Assembly (NCBI RefSeq): GCF_030398335.1 | Contig: NZ_JAOAOP010000004.1 | Coordinates: forward strand, 62,001-126,000 | Direction: 5' to 3' | DNA: 64,000 nt | Source of the DNA: Aquibium sp. A9E412 | GTDB taxonomy: Bacteria > Pseudomonadota > Alphaproteobacteria > Rhizobiales > Rhizobiaceae | Shown: positions 42,559 to 51,056 of the stretch, piece after piece | Position numbering within the stretch: position 1 is the stretch's first letter | How the letters are laid out: each line of letters opens with the position of its first letter | Made by a program: the position numbers and the translations under genes | Notes under the pieces: model-generated | Told to the model about the DNA's origin: nothing | Seen by the model: the letters and a program-made list of their open reading frames with translations, nothing else | Database searches by the model: none

Positions 42559-42648
42559 TGGCGGAGAGGGAGGGATTCGAACCCTCGATACGGTTTCCCG
42601 TATACACGCGTTCCAGGCGTGCGCCTTAAACCACTCGGCCACCTCTCC
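42559..42648 (-). tRNA. tRNA-Ser (anticodon GGA)
   Basis: On the minus strand GGAGAGG at the 5' end pairs with CCTCTCC at the 3' end, followed by G and an encoded CCA. The anticodon loop CTGGAAC gives GGA. There is a long variable arm (about 16 bases, TACGGG/CCGTA) as required for serine, and the T loop is GGTTCGAATCC. Length is 90 bases with CCA. Its 3' end faces the prophage. Confidence 0.96.
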
Positions 42649-42887
42649 GCAGGCGCGCGGGCAAGCCGCGCGCCGGGCTCATCTAGTCGAATTGGCCGGC
42701 GATGTGAAGCGCCGGGCGCGCTTTTTGATCGGCGCCGCGGTCGGCTCCGGGGCTGCGCCTGCGCCGCCCGGCCGTGCGGTTCCGGCGGCGCCGCCCGGCC
42801 GCGCCGCGCAGGGAGATTCCCCTCGGCCGCGACTTGGTCTAGATGAGGCGCAGCGGCCCCAGGGGCCGGCATCGCGCAGGGGCCCGC

Positions 42888-43214
42888 ATGATCCGCTTCG
42901 TCTTCCGCCTCGCCGCCCTCGTGGCGCTCGCCGTCGCCGTCGTGCTGGCGGTGATCGACGCCACCCGCTCGATCGCCGCCTCGGCCTGGGTGCTGACGCC
43001 GCTCGCCGAGAGCTGGGCGGCGGTCGCGCCCGACAGCCTCGACCTTGCCCGCGCCCGCGGCGCGGCCTATCTTCCCGGCGTGCTGTGGGATCCGGCGGCG
43101 ACCGCCGTGCTGGCGGCGCCGGGGTTCGTCGTCTTCGCCGGGCTGGCGCTGCTGCTCTATGCGGTCGGCCGCCGGCCCGAGCGGCGCCGGCGGCGCATCG
43201 CGGCGCGGCGCTAG
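42888..43214 (+). CDS. Hypothetical inner-membrane protein
   Basis: The 108-residue protein has two hydrophobic segments (about residues 4-24 and 74-93) and an Arg-rich end, so both termini are likely cytoplasmic with a short periplasmic loop. The loop sequence ([20 protein letters not shown]) is typical of small proteins seen ahead of other genes in Hyphomicrobiales. ATG 42888 was preferred to 42843. Function unknown. Confidence 0.65.
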   Translation: MIRFVFRLAALVALAVAVVLAVIDATRSIAASAWVLTPLAESWAAVAPDSLDLARARGAAYLPGVLWDPAATAVLAAPGFVVFAGLALLLYAVGRRPERRRRRIAARR

Positions 43215-43352
43215 ACCGTGACAAGGTGCTGCGCGGCCGTCGCGGGCCATGCCGGCTTGTCCGGCCGGCCCGGGCGCGGCGAGGCCGGGCCTCGCCGGCG
43301 TGCCGCAGCGTGCGCTTAAAGCGCCGGCAACCCGCCACCGGAGGATTGGCCC

Positions 43353-44027
43353 ATGTTCTTTCTGAGCGACATGCTGAACAAGAAGCTCAAGCTGCCGAGC
43401 GCGGCCGAGGCGCTGCCCGGCCGGGCCGAGCCGATCGCCACGGCGGCCACGCACCACGTCAGCGGCCGGCCGCTCAAGCCGCCCTTCCCGGAAGGCCTGG
43501 AGACGGCGCTGTTCGGCATGGGCTGCTTCTGGGGCGCCGAGCGGCTGTTCTGGCAGACCGAGGGCGTCCACGTCACCGCGGTCGGCTATGCCGGCGGCCA
43601 CACGCCCAACCCGACCTACCAGGAGACGACCACCGGCCTGACCGGCCACGCCGAGGTGGTGCTCGTCGTCTACGACCCGCGGCAGGTCGCCTTCGAGGAT
43701 CTGCTGCGGCTGTTCTGGGAGAGCCACGACCCGACCCAGGGCATGCGTCAGGGCAACGATGTCGGCACCACCTACCGCTCGGTCGTCTACACCACGACCG
43801 AGGCGCAGCGCGCCGCCGCCGAGGCCTCGCGCACGGCCTATGGCGCCGCGCTCGGGCATGCCGGGCTGAGCCGCATCACCACCGAGATCGCGCCGGCGCC
43901 CGCCTTCTACTATGCCGAGGCCGAGCACCAGCAGTATCTCGCCAAGAATCCCTACGGCTACTGCGGCCTGAAGGGCACGGGGGTCGCCTGTCCGGTGCCG
44001 CGCGCGGCGGGCGCGGCGGCCCCCTGA
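43353..44027 (+). CDS. msrA: Peptide-methionine (S)-S-oxide reductase
   Basis: The 224-residue protein has the MsrA active site GMGCFWG (catalytic Cys58), the family segments [13 protein letters not shown] and HAEVV, and a C-terminal resolving-cysteine region ([12 protein letters not shown]). It reduces methionine-S-sulfoxide in proteins using thioredoxin, repairing oxidation damage. The first 45 residues form an N-terminal extension without signal-peptide features. A GGAGG-like sequence (GGAGG at 43339) precedes ATG 43353. Length fits the family plus extension. Confidence 0.95.
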   Translation: MFFLSDMLNKKLKLPSAAEALPGRAEPIATAATHHVSGRPLKPPFPEGLETALFGMGCFWGAERLFWQTEGVHVTAVGYAGGHTPNPTYQETTTGLTGHAEVVLVVYDPRQVAFEDLLRLFWESHDPTQGMRQGNDVGTTYRSVVYTTTEAQRAAAEASRTAYGAALGHAGLSRITTEIAPAPAFYYAEAEHQQYLAKNPYGYCGLKGTGVACPVPRAAGAAAP

Positions 44028-44029
44028 GG

Positions 44030-44065
44030 CCTTTTCCAAAAGGTCAAATTTCCAGGTGAAATTTG
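44030..44065. repeat. Two adjacent inverted repeats ahead of the BMP-family gene
   Basis: CCTTTT-CC-AAAAGG (44030-44043) is followed one base later by CAAATTTC-CAGGT-GAAATTTG (44045-44065). They stand out as AT-rich in a very GC-rich region, directly after msrA. They may be an operator for the substrate-binding protein gene or the end of the msrA transcript. Confidence 0.6.
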
Positions 44066-44197
44066 CCCGGCCCCGTGCCACAGTGCCGGTTCCGGCGGGA
44101 GATGGGAGCTTTCGCCAGCGACCGGGTTCGCGGCCGGCCGGGCCGGCGGCGGCAGGGTGGCGTGCACTGTAACGAAAACCGACAGGGTGTGGAGCAC

Positions 44198-45193
44198 ATG
44201 AAGCGTATTGTCCTGGGCCTGATGGCCGCAACCGCCATGACCGCGGCCGCCTACGCCGCCGAGGTGCAGCCGGCGATCATCTACGATCTGGGCGGCAAGT
44301 TCGACAAGTCGTTCAACGAGGCGGCCTACAACGGCGCCGAGCAGTTCAAGCAGGAGACCGGCATCGACTACGTCGATTTCGAGATCTCCAATGACGCGCA
44401 GCGCGAGCAGGCACTGCGCCGCTTCGCCGAGGACGGCCGCAATCCGATCGTCATGGCCGGCTTCTCCTGGGCCGCGGCGCTCGAGAAGGTGGCCGACGAG
44501 TTCCCCGACACCGACTTCGCCATCATCGACATCGTCGTCGACAAGCCCAACGTGCGCTCGGTCGTCTTCAAGGAGCAGGAGGGCTCCTACCTGGTCGGCG
44601 TGCTCGGCGCGATGGCCTCCGAGACCGGCACGCTCGGCTTCGTCGGCGGCATGGAGATCCCGCTGATCGGCAAGTTCGAGTGCGGCTATGTCGGCGGCGT
44701 CAAGGCGACCAATGCCGACGCCACGGTGATCCGCAACTACACCGGCGACACGCCGGCGGCCTGGAACGACCCGACCAAGGGCGGCGAGATCACCCGCTCG
44801 CAGATCGACCAGGGCGCCGACGTGGTCTACCACGCCGCCGGCGGCACCGGCGTCGGCGTGCTGCAGGCGGCGGCGGACGCCGGCAAGCTCGGCATCGGCG
44901 TCGATTCCAACCAGAACTACCTGCATCCCGGCAGCGTGCTGACCTCGATGATCAAGCGCGTCGACGTCGCCGTCTACGACGCCTTCGCCGACGCCCGCAA
45001 CGACGCCTTCTCCTACGGCGTCAACAATCTCGGCCTCGCCGAGGACGGCGTCGGCTACGCGCTCGACGAGCATAACGAGAGCCTGATCACCGACGAGATG
45101 AAGGCGGCCGTCGAGCAGGCCAAGGCCGACATCGTCGACGGCAAGATCGAGGTGCACGACTACATGACCGACAACGACTGCCCCTACTGGTGA
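44198..45193 (+). CDS. BMP-family ABC transporter substrate-binding protein
   Basis: The 331-residue protein starts with a cleavable signal peptide (MKRIVLGLMAATAMTAAAYA) and is a periplasmic binding protein of the basic membrane protein/PnrA-like family: YDLGGKFDKSFNEAAY (about residues 29-44) and ADVVYHAAGGTGVGVLQAA are typical. Members bind nucleosides or related ligands. No permease or ATPase gene is next to it, so its partners lie elsewhere. ATG 44198 has GGAG four bases away. A terminator follows at 45218. Confidence 0.9.
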   Translation: MKRIVLGLMAATAMTAAAYAAEVQPAIIYDLGGKFDKSFNEAAYNGAEQFKQETGIDYVDFEISNDAQREQALRRFAEDGRNPIVMAGFSWAAALEKVADEFPDTDFAIIDIVVDKPNVRSVVFKEQEGSYLVGVLGAMASETGTLGFVGGMEIPLIGKFECGYVGGVKATNADATVIRNYTGDTPAAWNDPTKGGEITRSQIDQGADVVYHAAGGTGVGVLQAAADAGKLGIGVDSNQNYLHPGSVLTSMIKRVDVAVYDAFADARNDAFSYGVNNLGLAEDGVGYALDEHNESLITDEMKAAVEQAKADIVDGKIEVHDYMTDNDCPYW

Positions 45194-45217
45194 TCGTTCG
45201 TCGAAGCCGCATCGCGA

Positions 45218-45239
45218 GGGGCCCGTCCGGGCCCCTTTT
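45218..45239 (+). terminator. Factor-independent terminator of the BMP-family gene
   Basis: GGGGCCC-GTCC-GGGCCCC followed by TTTT, 25 bases after the stop codon. Confidence 0.88.
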
Positions 45240-45355
45240 GCGTTGCGCCGCCCGCCGCGCGGCCGGCGGCTTGCGTCGGCCCGGCCCGGCCGCTACGAGA
45301 CGACGGCGCACCGCCGCGCCTGTCGCCGTTCCGCATCACGTCACAAGGGTGCCCC

Positions 45356-46735
45356 ATGCCTGAGCTCGCTCCCGTCCTCGACCGTCTCGACCAGTCGCTC
45401 GACGACAGCCTCGACCGTCTCTTCGCGCTGCTGCGCATCCCGTCGATCTCGACCGACCCCGCCTTCAAGGCGGAGTGCCGGCGCGCCGCCGAATGGCTGG
45501 TCGACGATCTGTCGGCGATCGGCTTCGAGGCCTCGGTGCGCGAGACCGCCGGCCATCCGATGGTCGTCGCCCACCACGACGGCGAGGGTCCGCACGTGCT
45601 GTTCTACGGCCATTACGACGTGCAGCCGGTCGACCCGCTGGCGCTGTGGGAGAGCGACCCGTTCGCGCCGGCGCTGGTCGAGCTCGAGCCCGGCCGCAAG
45701 GTGATCCGCGCGCGCGGCGCTTCCGACGACAAGGGCCAGCTGATGACCTTTCTCGAGGCCTGCCGCGCCTACAAGGCCGTGCACGGGCGGCTGCCGTGCC
45801 GGGTGACCGTGCTGCTCGAGGGCGAGGAGGAGTCCGGCTCGCCGTCGCTCAAGCCCTTCCTCGAGGCCAATGCCGCCGAGCTCAAGGCCGACGTGGCGCT
45901 GGTCTGCGACACCGCCATGTGGGACCGCGAGACGCCGGCCGTGTGCGTCGGCCTGCGCGGCCTGGTCGGCGAGGAGGTGACGGTGCGCGCCGCCGACCGC
46001 GACCTGCATTCGGGCATGTTCGGCGGTGCGGCCGCCAATCCGATCCGCATCCTGGCCCGGGTCCTGGCCGAGCTGCACGACGAGGCCGGGCGGGTGACGA
46101 TCCCCGGCTTCTACGAGGGCGTGGCCGAGACGCCGCCGGAGGTGCTGGAGATGTGGGCCGGGCTCGGCGAGACGGCGGAGAGCTTCCTCGCGCCGATCGG
46201 CCTGTCGGTGCCCTCCGGCGAGCAGGACCGCTCGGTGCTCGAGCTGATCTGGGCGCGGCCGACGGCCGAGGTCAACGGCATCGTCGGCGGCTACACCGGT
46301 GACGGCTTCAAGACGGTGATTCCGGCCGAGGCCTCGGCCAAGGTGTCGTTCCGCCTGGTGCACGAGCAGGATCCCGACGCCGTCCGCGCCGCCTTCCGCG
46401 ATTTCGTGCGCGCCCGCATTCCGGCCGACTGCTCGGTCGGGTTCGCGCCGCATGGCGGCGCGCCGGCGATCCAGCTTACCTACGATTCGCCGCTGGTGGA
46501 AAAGGCGCAGGCCGCGCTGAGCGACGAGTGGCCGAAGCCGGCGCTGACCATCGCCATGGGCGGCTCGATCCCCATCGTCGGCAGCTTCCGCTCCATGCTC
46601 GGCATGGAATCGCTGCTCGTCGGCTTCGCGCTCGGCGACGACCGCGTGCACTCGCCGAACGAGAAGTACGACCTGAGCTCGTTCCAGCACGGCCAGCGGT
46701 CCTGGGCGCGCATTCTCGCTGCGCTGGCCGGCTGA
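45356..46735 (+). CDS. M20 family metallopeptidase (dipeptidase type)
   Basis: The 459-residue protein is an M20/ArgE-like zinc peptidase: metal ligands in LFYGHYDVQP (His/Asp, about residue 80), RGASDDKGQ, and EGEEESGSPS (Glu pair, about 160), then a dimerisation domain and HSPNEKYDL near the C terminus. The length of about 460 and the YGHYDVQP form match the dipeptidase subgroup that cuts dipeptides or beta-alanyl peptides; exact substrate cannot be told. It is followed 12 bases later by the ribonuclease D gene. Confidence 0.92.
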   Translation: MPELAPVLDRLDQSLDDSLDRLFALLRIPSISTDPAFKAECRRAAEWLVDDLSAIGFEASVRETAGHPMVVAHHDGEGPHVLFYGHYDVQPVDPLALWESDPFAPALVELEPGRKVIRARGASDDKGQLMTFLEACRAYKAVHGRLPCRVTVLLEGEEESGSPSLKPFLEANAAELKADVALVCDTAMWDRETPAVCVGLRGLVGEEVTVRAADRDLHSGMFGGAAANPIRILARVLAELHDEAGRVTIPGFYEGVAETPPEVLEMWAGLGETAESFLAPIGLSVPSGEQDRSVLELIWARPTAEVNGIVGGYTGDGFKTVIPAEASAKVSFRLVHEQDPDAVRAAFRDFVRARIPADCSVGFAPHGGAPAIQLTYDSPLVEKAQAALSDEWPKPALTIAMGGSIPIVGSFRSMLGMESLLVGFALGDDRVHSPNEKYDLSSFQHGQRSWARILAALAG

Positions 46736-46747
46736 GGACCGTCGGCG

Positions 46748-47365
46748 ATGAGCATCCGGCTGCACAAGCACGACCTGCCCGATCTCGAGCGCTACCGCGT
46801 CGGCGCGGTCGCCATCGACACCGAGACGCTGGGCCTGAAGCCGCACCGCGACCGGCTGTGCGTGGTCCAGCTCTCGCCCGGCGACGGCACCGCCGACCTG
46901 GTGCAGATCGCGCCGGGCCAGAGCGAGGCGCCGAACCTGGTGCGGCTCCTGCGCGATCCGTCGATCGTCAAGCTGTTCCATTTCGCGCGCTTCGATCTCG
47001 CCGTCCTGGAGAACGCCTTCGGCGCGATGGCCGAGCCGGTGTTCTGCACCAAGATCGCCTCGCGGCTGACGCGCACCTACACCGACCGGCACGGGCTGAA
47101 GGATCTGTGCGCCGAGCTGATCGGCGTCGGCCTGTCCAAGGCGCAGCAGTCGTCCGACTGGGCGGCCGAGACGCTGAGCCAGGAGCAGCGCGACTACGCC
47201 GCCTCCGACGTGCTCTACCTGCACCGGCTGCACGAGGCGCTGGTCGGCCGGCTGGCGCGCGAGGGCCGCACACGCGAGGCCGAGGCGTGCTTCGCCTTCC
47301 TGCCGACGCGCGCCCGGCTCGACCTGATGGGCTGGGAGAGCGAGGACATCTTCGCCCATTCCTGA
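46748..47365 (+). CDS. Ribonuclease D-type 3'-5' exonuclease, short form
   Basis: The 205-residue protein has the DEDD exonuclease motifs: VAIDTETLGL (Asp, Glu), FHFARFDLAVL (Asp) and the C-terminal YAASDVLYL (Asp with Tyr/His). This is the RNase D family that trims stable RNA precursors. The HRDC domain found in E. coli Rnd is missing, so it is the single-domain form common in Alphaproteobacteria. It follows the M20 peptidase gene by 12 bases. Confidence 0.9.
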   Translation: MSIRLHKHDLPDLERYRVGAVAIDTETLGLKPHRDRLCVVQLSPGDGTADLVQIAPGQSEAPNLVRLLRDPSIVKLFHFARFDLAVLENAFGAMAEPVFCTKIASRLTRTYTDRHGLKDLCAELIGVGLSKAQQSSDWAAETLSQEQRDYAASDVLYLHRLHEALVGRLAREGRTREAEACFAFLPTRARLDLMGWESEDIFAHS

Positions 47366-47398
47366 GCCGGCGCGGCCCGGCCGCCGCCCGGCCCGCCG

Positions 47399-48481
47399 TC
47401 AGTCTTCCCAGTCGGTGCCGATCGGCTCCTCGTCCCGGGCGCGCGCCCGGGCGATGCGGTCGCGCGCCTCGGCGAGGTCCGAGCGGTCGGCCGCCTCCGG
47501 CCGGCTGAGCGCCCGTCCGTCCTCGCACAGCGCCAGCTCGAACAGCACGGGAAAGTGGTCGGAGCCGCAGGCCGGCAGCCGGTGCATGCCGGCGAGCCGG
47601 AAATGCGCCGAGTGGAACAGGTGGTCGAGCGGCCAGCGCACCAGGGGGTAGCGCGCGTCGAAGGTGGAGAACACCTTGCGGCCGATGCGCGGGTCGAGCA
47701 GCCGGCTCAGCCGGCGGAAGCGCTCGGTGGTGCGCGACCAGGCGACGTCGTTGAGGTCGCCGGCAACCAGCACCGGCAGCGTCTCGCGGCGCGTCTCCAG
47801 CGCCACCAGCGCCGTCTCGCCGTCGCGCCCGGCGGTGGTGGCGTGCGGCACCGGCGGCTCGGGATGGATGGCGTAGAGCCGGAAGCGGCGTCCTTCCGGC
47901 AGCACGACGGTGGCGAGGATCGACGGCACGCCCTCGGTGAGCACGTGGCGCACCTGCGTGTCCTCGAGCGGGAAGCGCGAGGCGACCAGCAGGCCGTAGC
48001 TGTTGTCCTGCGGCTGCGAGACGATCTGCGGATAGCGCGCCAGCGTCTCGGCCAGCCCCTCGACCCATGGCCGGTCGACCTCCATCAGGATGAGGATGTC
48101 CGGCTCGTGCTGCTCGACCAGCCCGGCGAGCAGGCCGTAGCGCCGGTTCGACATCTTGACGTTGCAGGCCATCAGCCGGAACGGCTCGCCCTCGTCGCGG
48201 CCGGGCACGTAGCGCGCCGAGCGCTTGCGCCACAGCGGCGTGAAGGGGAGGATATGCACCGTCTGGGCCACGCACATGGCGACGAGCACCGCCTGCACGG
48301 CGCGCCATGCCGCGCCGCCGTCGCCGACGAAGACCGTGGCGACGAGGAGTGCGGCCGCCAGCGCCAGGATCTGCTGGCGCGGAAAGTCGCCGATGCGCAC
48401 CAGGCCGTGCGCGGCGGGCACGTAGGGCAGCACCGTTGCCACCGCCAGCAGGGTCGTCAGCAGGCTCGCCGCAATCAGCAC
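47399..48481 (-). CDS. Membrane-anchored endonuclease/exonuclease/phosphatase family protein
   Basis: The 360-residue protein has about three hydrophobic N-terminal segments (residues 1-90) and a C-terminal EEP domain with ACNVKMSNRR, ILMEVDRPW, VLVAGDLNDV and GSDHFPV (catalytic His near the end). The family splits phosphodiester bonds in nucleic acids or lipids; the membrane anchor suggests a periplasmic or lipid-linked substrate. I chose GTG 48481 because CGGAG precedes it at six bases; a GTG at 48556 lacks such a site and adds 25 poorly fitting residues. Confidence 0.85.
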   Translation of the reverse strand: MLIAASLLTTLLAVATVLPYVPAAHGLVRIGDFPRQQILALAAALLVATVFVGDGGAAWRAVQAVLVAMCVAQTVHILPFTPLWRKRSARYVPGRDEGEPFRLMACNVKMSNRRYGLLAGLVEQHEPDILILMEVDRPWVEGLAETLARYPQIVSQPQDNSYGLLVASRFPLEDTQVRHVLTEGVPSILATVVLPEGRRFRLYAIHPEPPVPHATTAGRDGETALVALETRRETLPVLVAGDLNDVAWSRTTERFRRLSRLLDPRIGRKVFSTFDARYPLVRWPLDHLFHSAHFRLAGMHRLPACGSDHFPVLFELALCEDGRALSRPEAADRSDLAEARDRIARARARDEEPIGTDWED

Positions 48482-48648
48482 ATCAGGCTCCGGTTCGACC
48501 GCGTCTCGGGCTTCAGCCTCGCAATTCGCAAGCCGCGGGGAATGTTCCCGCCGCACCGGCCGCCGCCCGCCTCCAGCATACGCGCTTTGCGCGGCGCGGT
48601 GAAACCTTGGTTGCGGCGGCCGGCGCGGGGACGCGGGCCGCGGCCGGC

Positions 48649-50931
48649 TCAGCGCCCGGCGTTGTAGGCGGCGATCGCCGCCATGTTGACGATGTCGGAA
48701 TCCTTGGCGTTGAGCGAGACGATCTGCACCGGCTTGTTGAGGCCGACGAGCAGCGGGCCGATCACCGTCGAGCCGCCCAGCTCCTGCAGCATCTTGGTCG
48801 AGATCGAGGCGGAGTGGAAGGCCGGCATGACCAGCACGTTGGCCGGCCCCGACAGGCGGCAGAAGGGATATTGCTGCATCAGCCGCGGGTTGAGCGCCAC
48901 GTCGGCGGCCATCTCGCCGTCATACTCGAAGTCGACGCGCCGCCGGTCGAGGATCTTGACCGCCTCCTGCACGCGCTCGGAGCGCTCGCCGGGCGGGTGG
49001 CCGAAGGTCGAGTAGGCGAGCAGCGCCACGCGCGGCTCGTAGCCCATGCGGCGCGCCATGCCGGCCGCCTCCTCGGCGATGTCGGCGATCTCCTCCGAGG
49101 TCGGCATGTCGTGCACCGCGGTGTCGGCGACGATCACCGTGCGGCCGCGGCAAAGCGCGATCGAGGCGCCGATGACCCGGTGGCCGGGCCGGGCGTCGAT
49201 CACCCGGCGCACGTCGTCGAGCACGGTCGAGTAGTTGCGCGTCACGCCGGTCACCACGCCGTCGGCGTCGCCCAGCGCCACCATGCAGGCGGCGAAGTGG
49301 TTGCGGTCGTTGTTGATCAGCCGCTGGCAGTCGCGGAACAGGAAGCCGCGGCGCTGCAGCCGCTCGTAGAGATGGTCGGCATAGATGCCGTTGCGCCGCG
49401 ACAGCCGCGCATTGATGATCTCGATGCCGGGCTTCGACAGGTCGACGCCGGCGTTGCGCGCCGTCTCGCGGATCTGCTCGTCGCGGCCGAGCAGGATGGC
49501 GGTGCCGAGCTTCTGGTTGACGTAGGAGACGGCGGCGCGCATCACCTGCTCCTCCTCGCCCTCGGCGAAGACGATGCGCTTGGGCTGGCGGCGCACGCGG
49601 TCGTAGATGCGCTGCAGCGTCGAGGCGATCGGGTCGCGCCGCGCCGACAGCTCGTTGGTGTATTTCTCCATGTCGAGGATCGGCCGCCGCGCCACGCCCG
49701 ATTCCATCGCCGCGCGGGCGACGGCGACCGGCACGGCCGAGATCAGCCGCGGGTCGAACGGCACGGGGATGATGTAGGCGGGGCCGTATTTCGGCCGGTT
49801 GCCCTGATAGGCGGCCGCCACGTCGTCCGGCACGTCCTGCCGCGCCAGCGCCGCCAGCGCCTCGGCGGCGGCCACCTTCATGGCGTCGTTGATCGTCGTG
49901 GCGCGCACGTCGAGCGCGCCGCGGAAGATGTAGGGGAAGCCGAGCACATTGTTGACCTGGTTCGGATAGTCCGACCGGCCGGTCGCCATGATCGCGTCGG
50001 TGCGGATCTCGGCCACCTCCTCCGGCGTGATCTCCGGGTCGGGATTGGCCATGGCGAAGATGATCGGCTGCTTGGCCATCGACTGCACCATCGCCGAGGT
50101 CAGCGCGCCGCGCGCCGACAGGCCGAAGAAGACGTCGGCGCCCTCCAGCGCGTCGGCCAGGGTGCGCATGTCGGTGTCGACCGCATGCGCCGACTTCCAC
50201 TGGTTCATGCCCTCCTCGCGGCCCTTGTAGACGACGCCCTTGGTGTCGCACAGGATCACGTTGGACGGCGTGAAGCCCATCGACTTGACGAGCTCGATGC
50301 AGGCGATGCCGGCCGCGCCGGCGCCGTTGCACACCAGCCGCGTCGAGGCCATGTCGCGCCCGGTGAGGTCGAGCGCGTTGATCAGCCCGGCCGCCGCGAT
50401 GATCGCCGTGCCGTGCTGGTCGTCGTGGAAGACGGGAATGTCGAGCAGCTCGCGCAGCCGCTGCTCGATGATGAAGCAGTCCGGCGCCTTGATGTCCTCC
50501 AGGTTGATGCCGCCGAAGGACGGGCCGAGATAGCGCACGCAGTTGACGAAGGCGTCGATGTCGGCGGTGTCGACCTCCAGGTCGATCGAATCGACGTCGG
50601 CGAAGCGCTTGAACAGCACCGCCTTTCCCTCCATCACCGGCTTGGAGGCGAGCGCGCCGAGATTGCCCATGCCGAGGATCGCCGTGCCGTTCGAGATCAC
50701 CGCCACCAGGTTGCCGCGCGTCGTGTAGTCGAAGGCGCGGCTCGGGTCGTCGGCGATCGCCTGCACCGGCACCGCGACGCCCGGCGAATAGGCGAGCGAC
50801 AGGTCGCGCTGCGTGGCCATCGCCTTGGTCGGGTTGATCTCCAGCTTGCCGGGACGGCCCATGGCGTGGAAATCGAGCGCCTCCTGCGGGCTGACGGAGG
50901 GTCCCGGACGGCTGGTTTCTGTGGATGACAT
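48649..50931 (-). CDS. maeB: NADP-dependent malic enzyme, phosphotransacetylase-fused type
   Basis: The 760-residue protein has an N-terminal malic enzyme (NAD-binding [12 protein letters not shown], about residues 185-196; malate site around YSPGVAVP) and a C-terminal phosphotransacetylase-like domain (about residues 430-760) that lacks transacetylase activity in characterised members and is regulatory, responding to acetyl-CoA. It converts malate to pyruvate with NADPH formation. ATG 50931 lies after a GGAA sequence. It is divergent from mutS, 125 bases apart. Confidence 0.95.
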   Translation of the reverse strand: MSSTETSRPGPSVSPQEALDFHAMGRPGKLEINPTKAMATQRDLSLAYSPGVAVPVQAIADDPSRAFDYTTRGNLVAVISNGTAILGMGNLGALASKPVMEGKAVLFKRFADVDSIDLEVDTADIDAFVNCVRYLGPSFGGINLEDIKAPDCFIIEQRLRELLDIPVFHDDQHGTAIIAAAGLINALDLTGRDMASTRLVCNGAGAAGIACIELVKSMGFTPSNVILCDTKGVVYKGREEGMNQWKSAHAVDTDMRTLADALEGADVFFGLSARGALTSAMVQSMAKQPIIFAMANPDPEITPEEVAEIRTDAIMATGRSDYPNQVNNVLGFPYIFRGALDVRATTINDAMKVAAAEALAALARQDVPDDVAAAYQGNRPKYGPAYIIPVPFDPRLISAVPVAVARAAMESGVARRPILDMEKYTNELSARRDPIASTLQRIYDRVRRQPKRIVFAEGEEEQVMRAAVSYVNQKLGTAILLGRDEQIRETARNAGVDLSKPGIEIINARLSRRNGIYADHLYERLQRRGFLFRDCQRLINNDRNHFAACMVALGDADGVVTGVTRNYSTVLDDVRRVIDARPGHRVIGASIALCRGRTVIVADTAVHDMPTSEEIADIAEEAAGMARRMGYEPRVALLAYSTFGHPPGERSERVQEAVKILDRRRVDFEYDGEMAADVALNPRLMQQYPFCRLSGPANVLVMPAFHSASISTKMLQELGGSTVIGPLLVGLNKPVQIVSLNAKDSDIVNMAAIAAYNAGR

Positions 50932-51056
50932 GGCGCGTTGCGTTCCTTCGCGGCGGCGGTTTCGGCGGTCTCTTGTGGAGCTTTGCGGGCGGGGAGGCAA
51001 CAAGGCTACACTTTCGCCGAACGATTGGCCAAGCAGGAATTGTCAGCCGCCATGGG

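Noticed and set aside
45341-47359. Long minus-strand open frame opposite the M20 peptidase and ribonuclease D
   Set aside because: A shadow of the two plus-strand genes; the same applies to 48307-50928 plus (opposite maeB), 51006-53468 minus (opposite mutS), 54529-57456 minus (opposite glnD) and 57203-59146 minus (opposite murJ).
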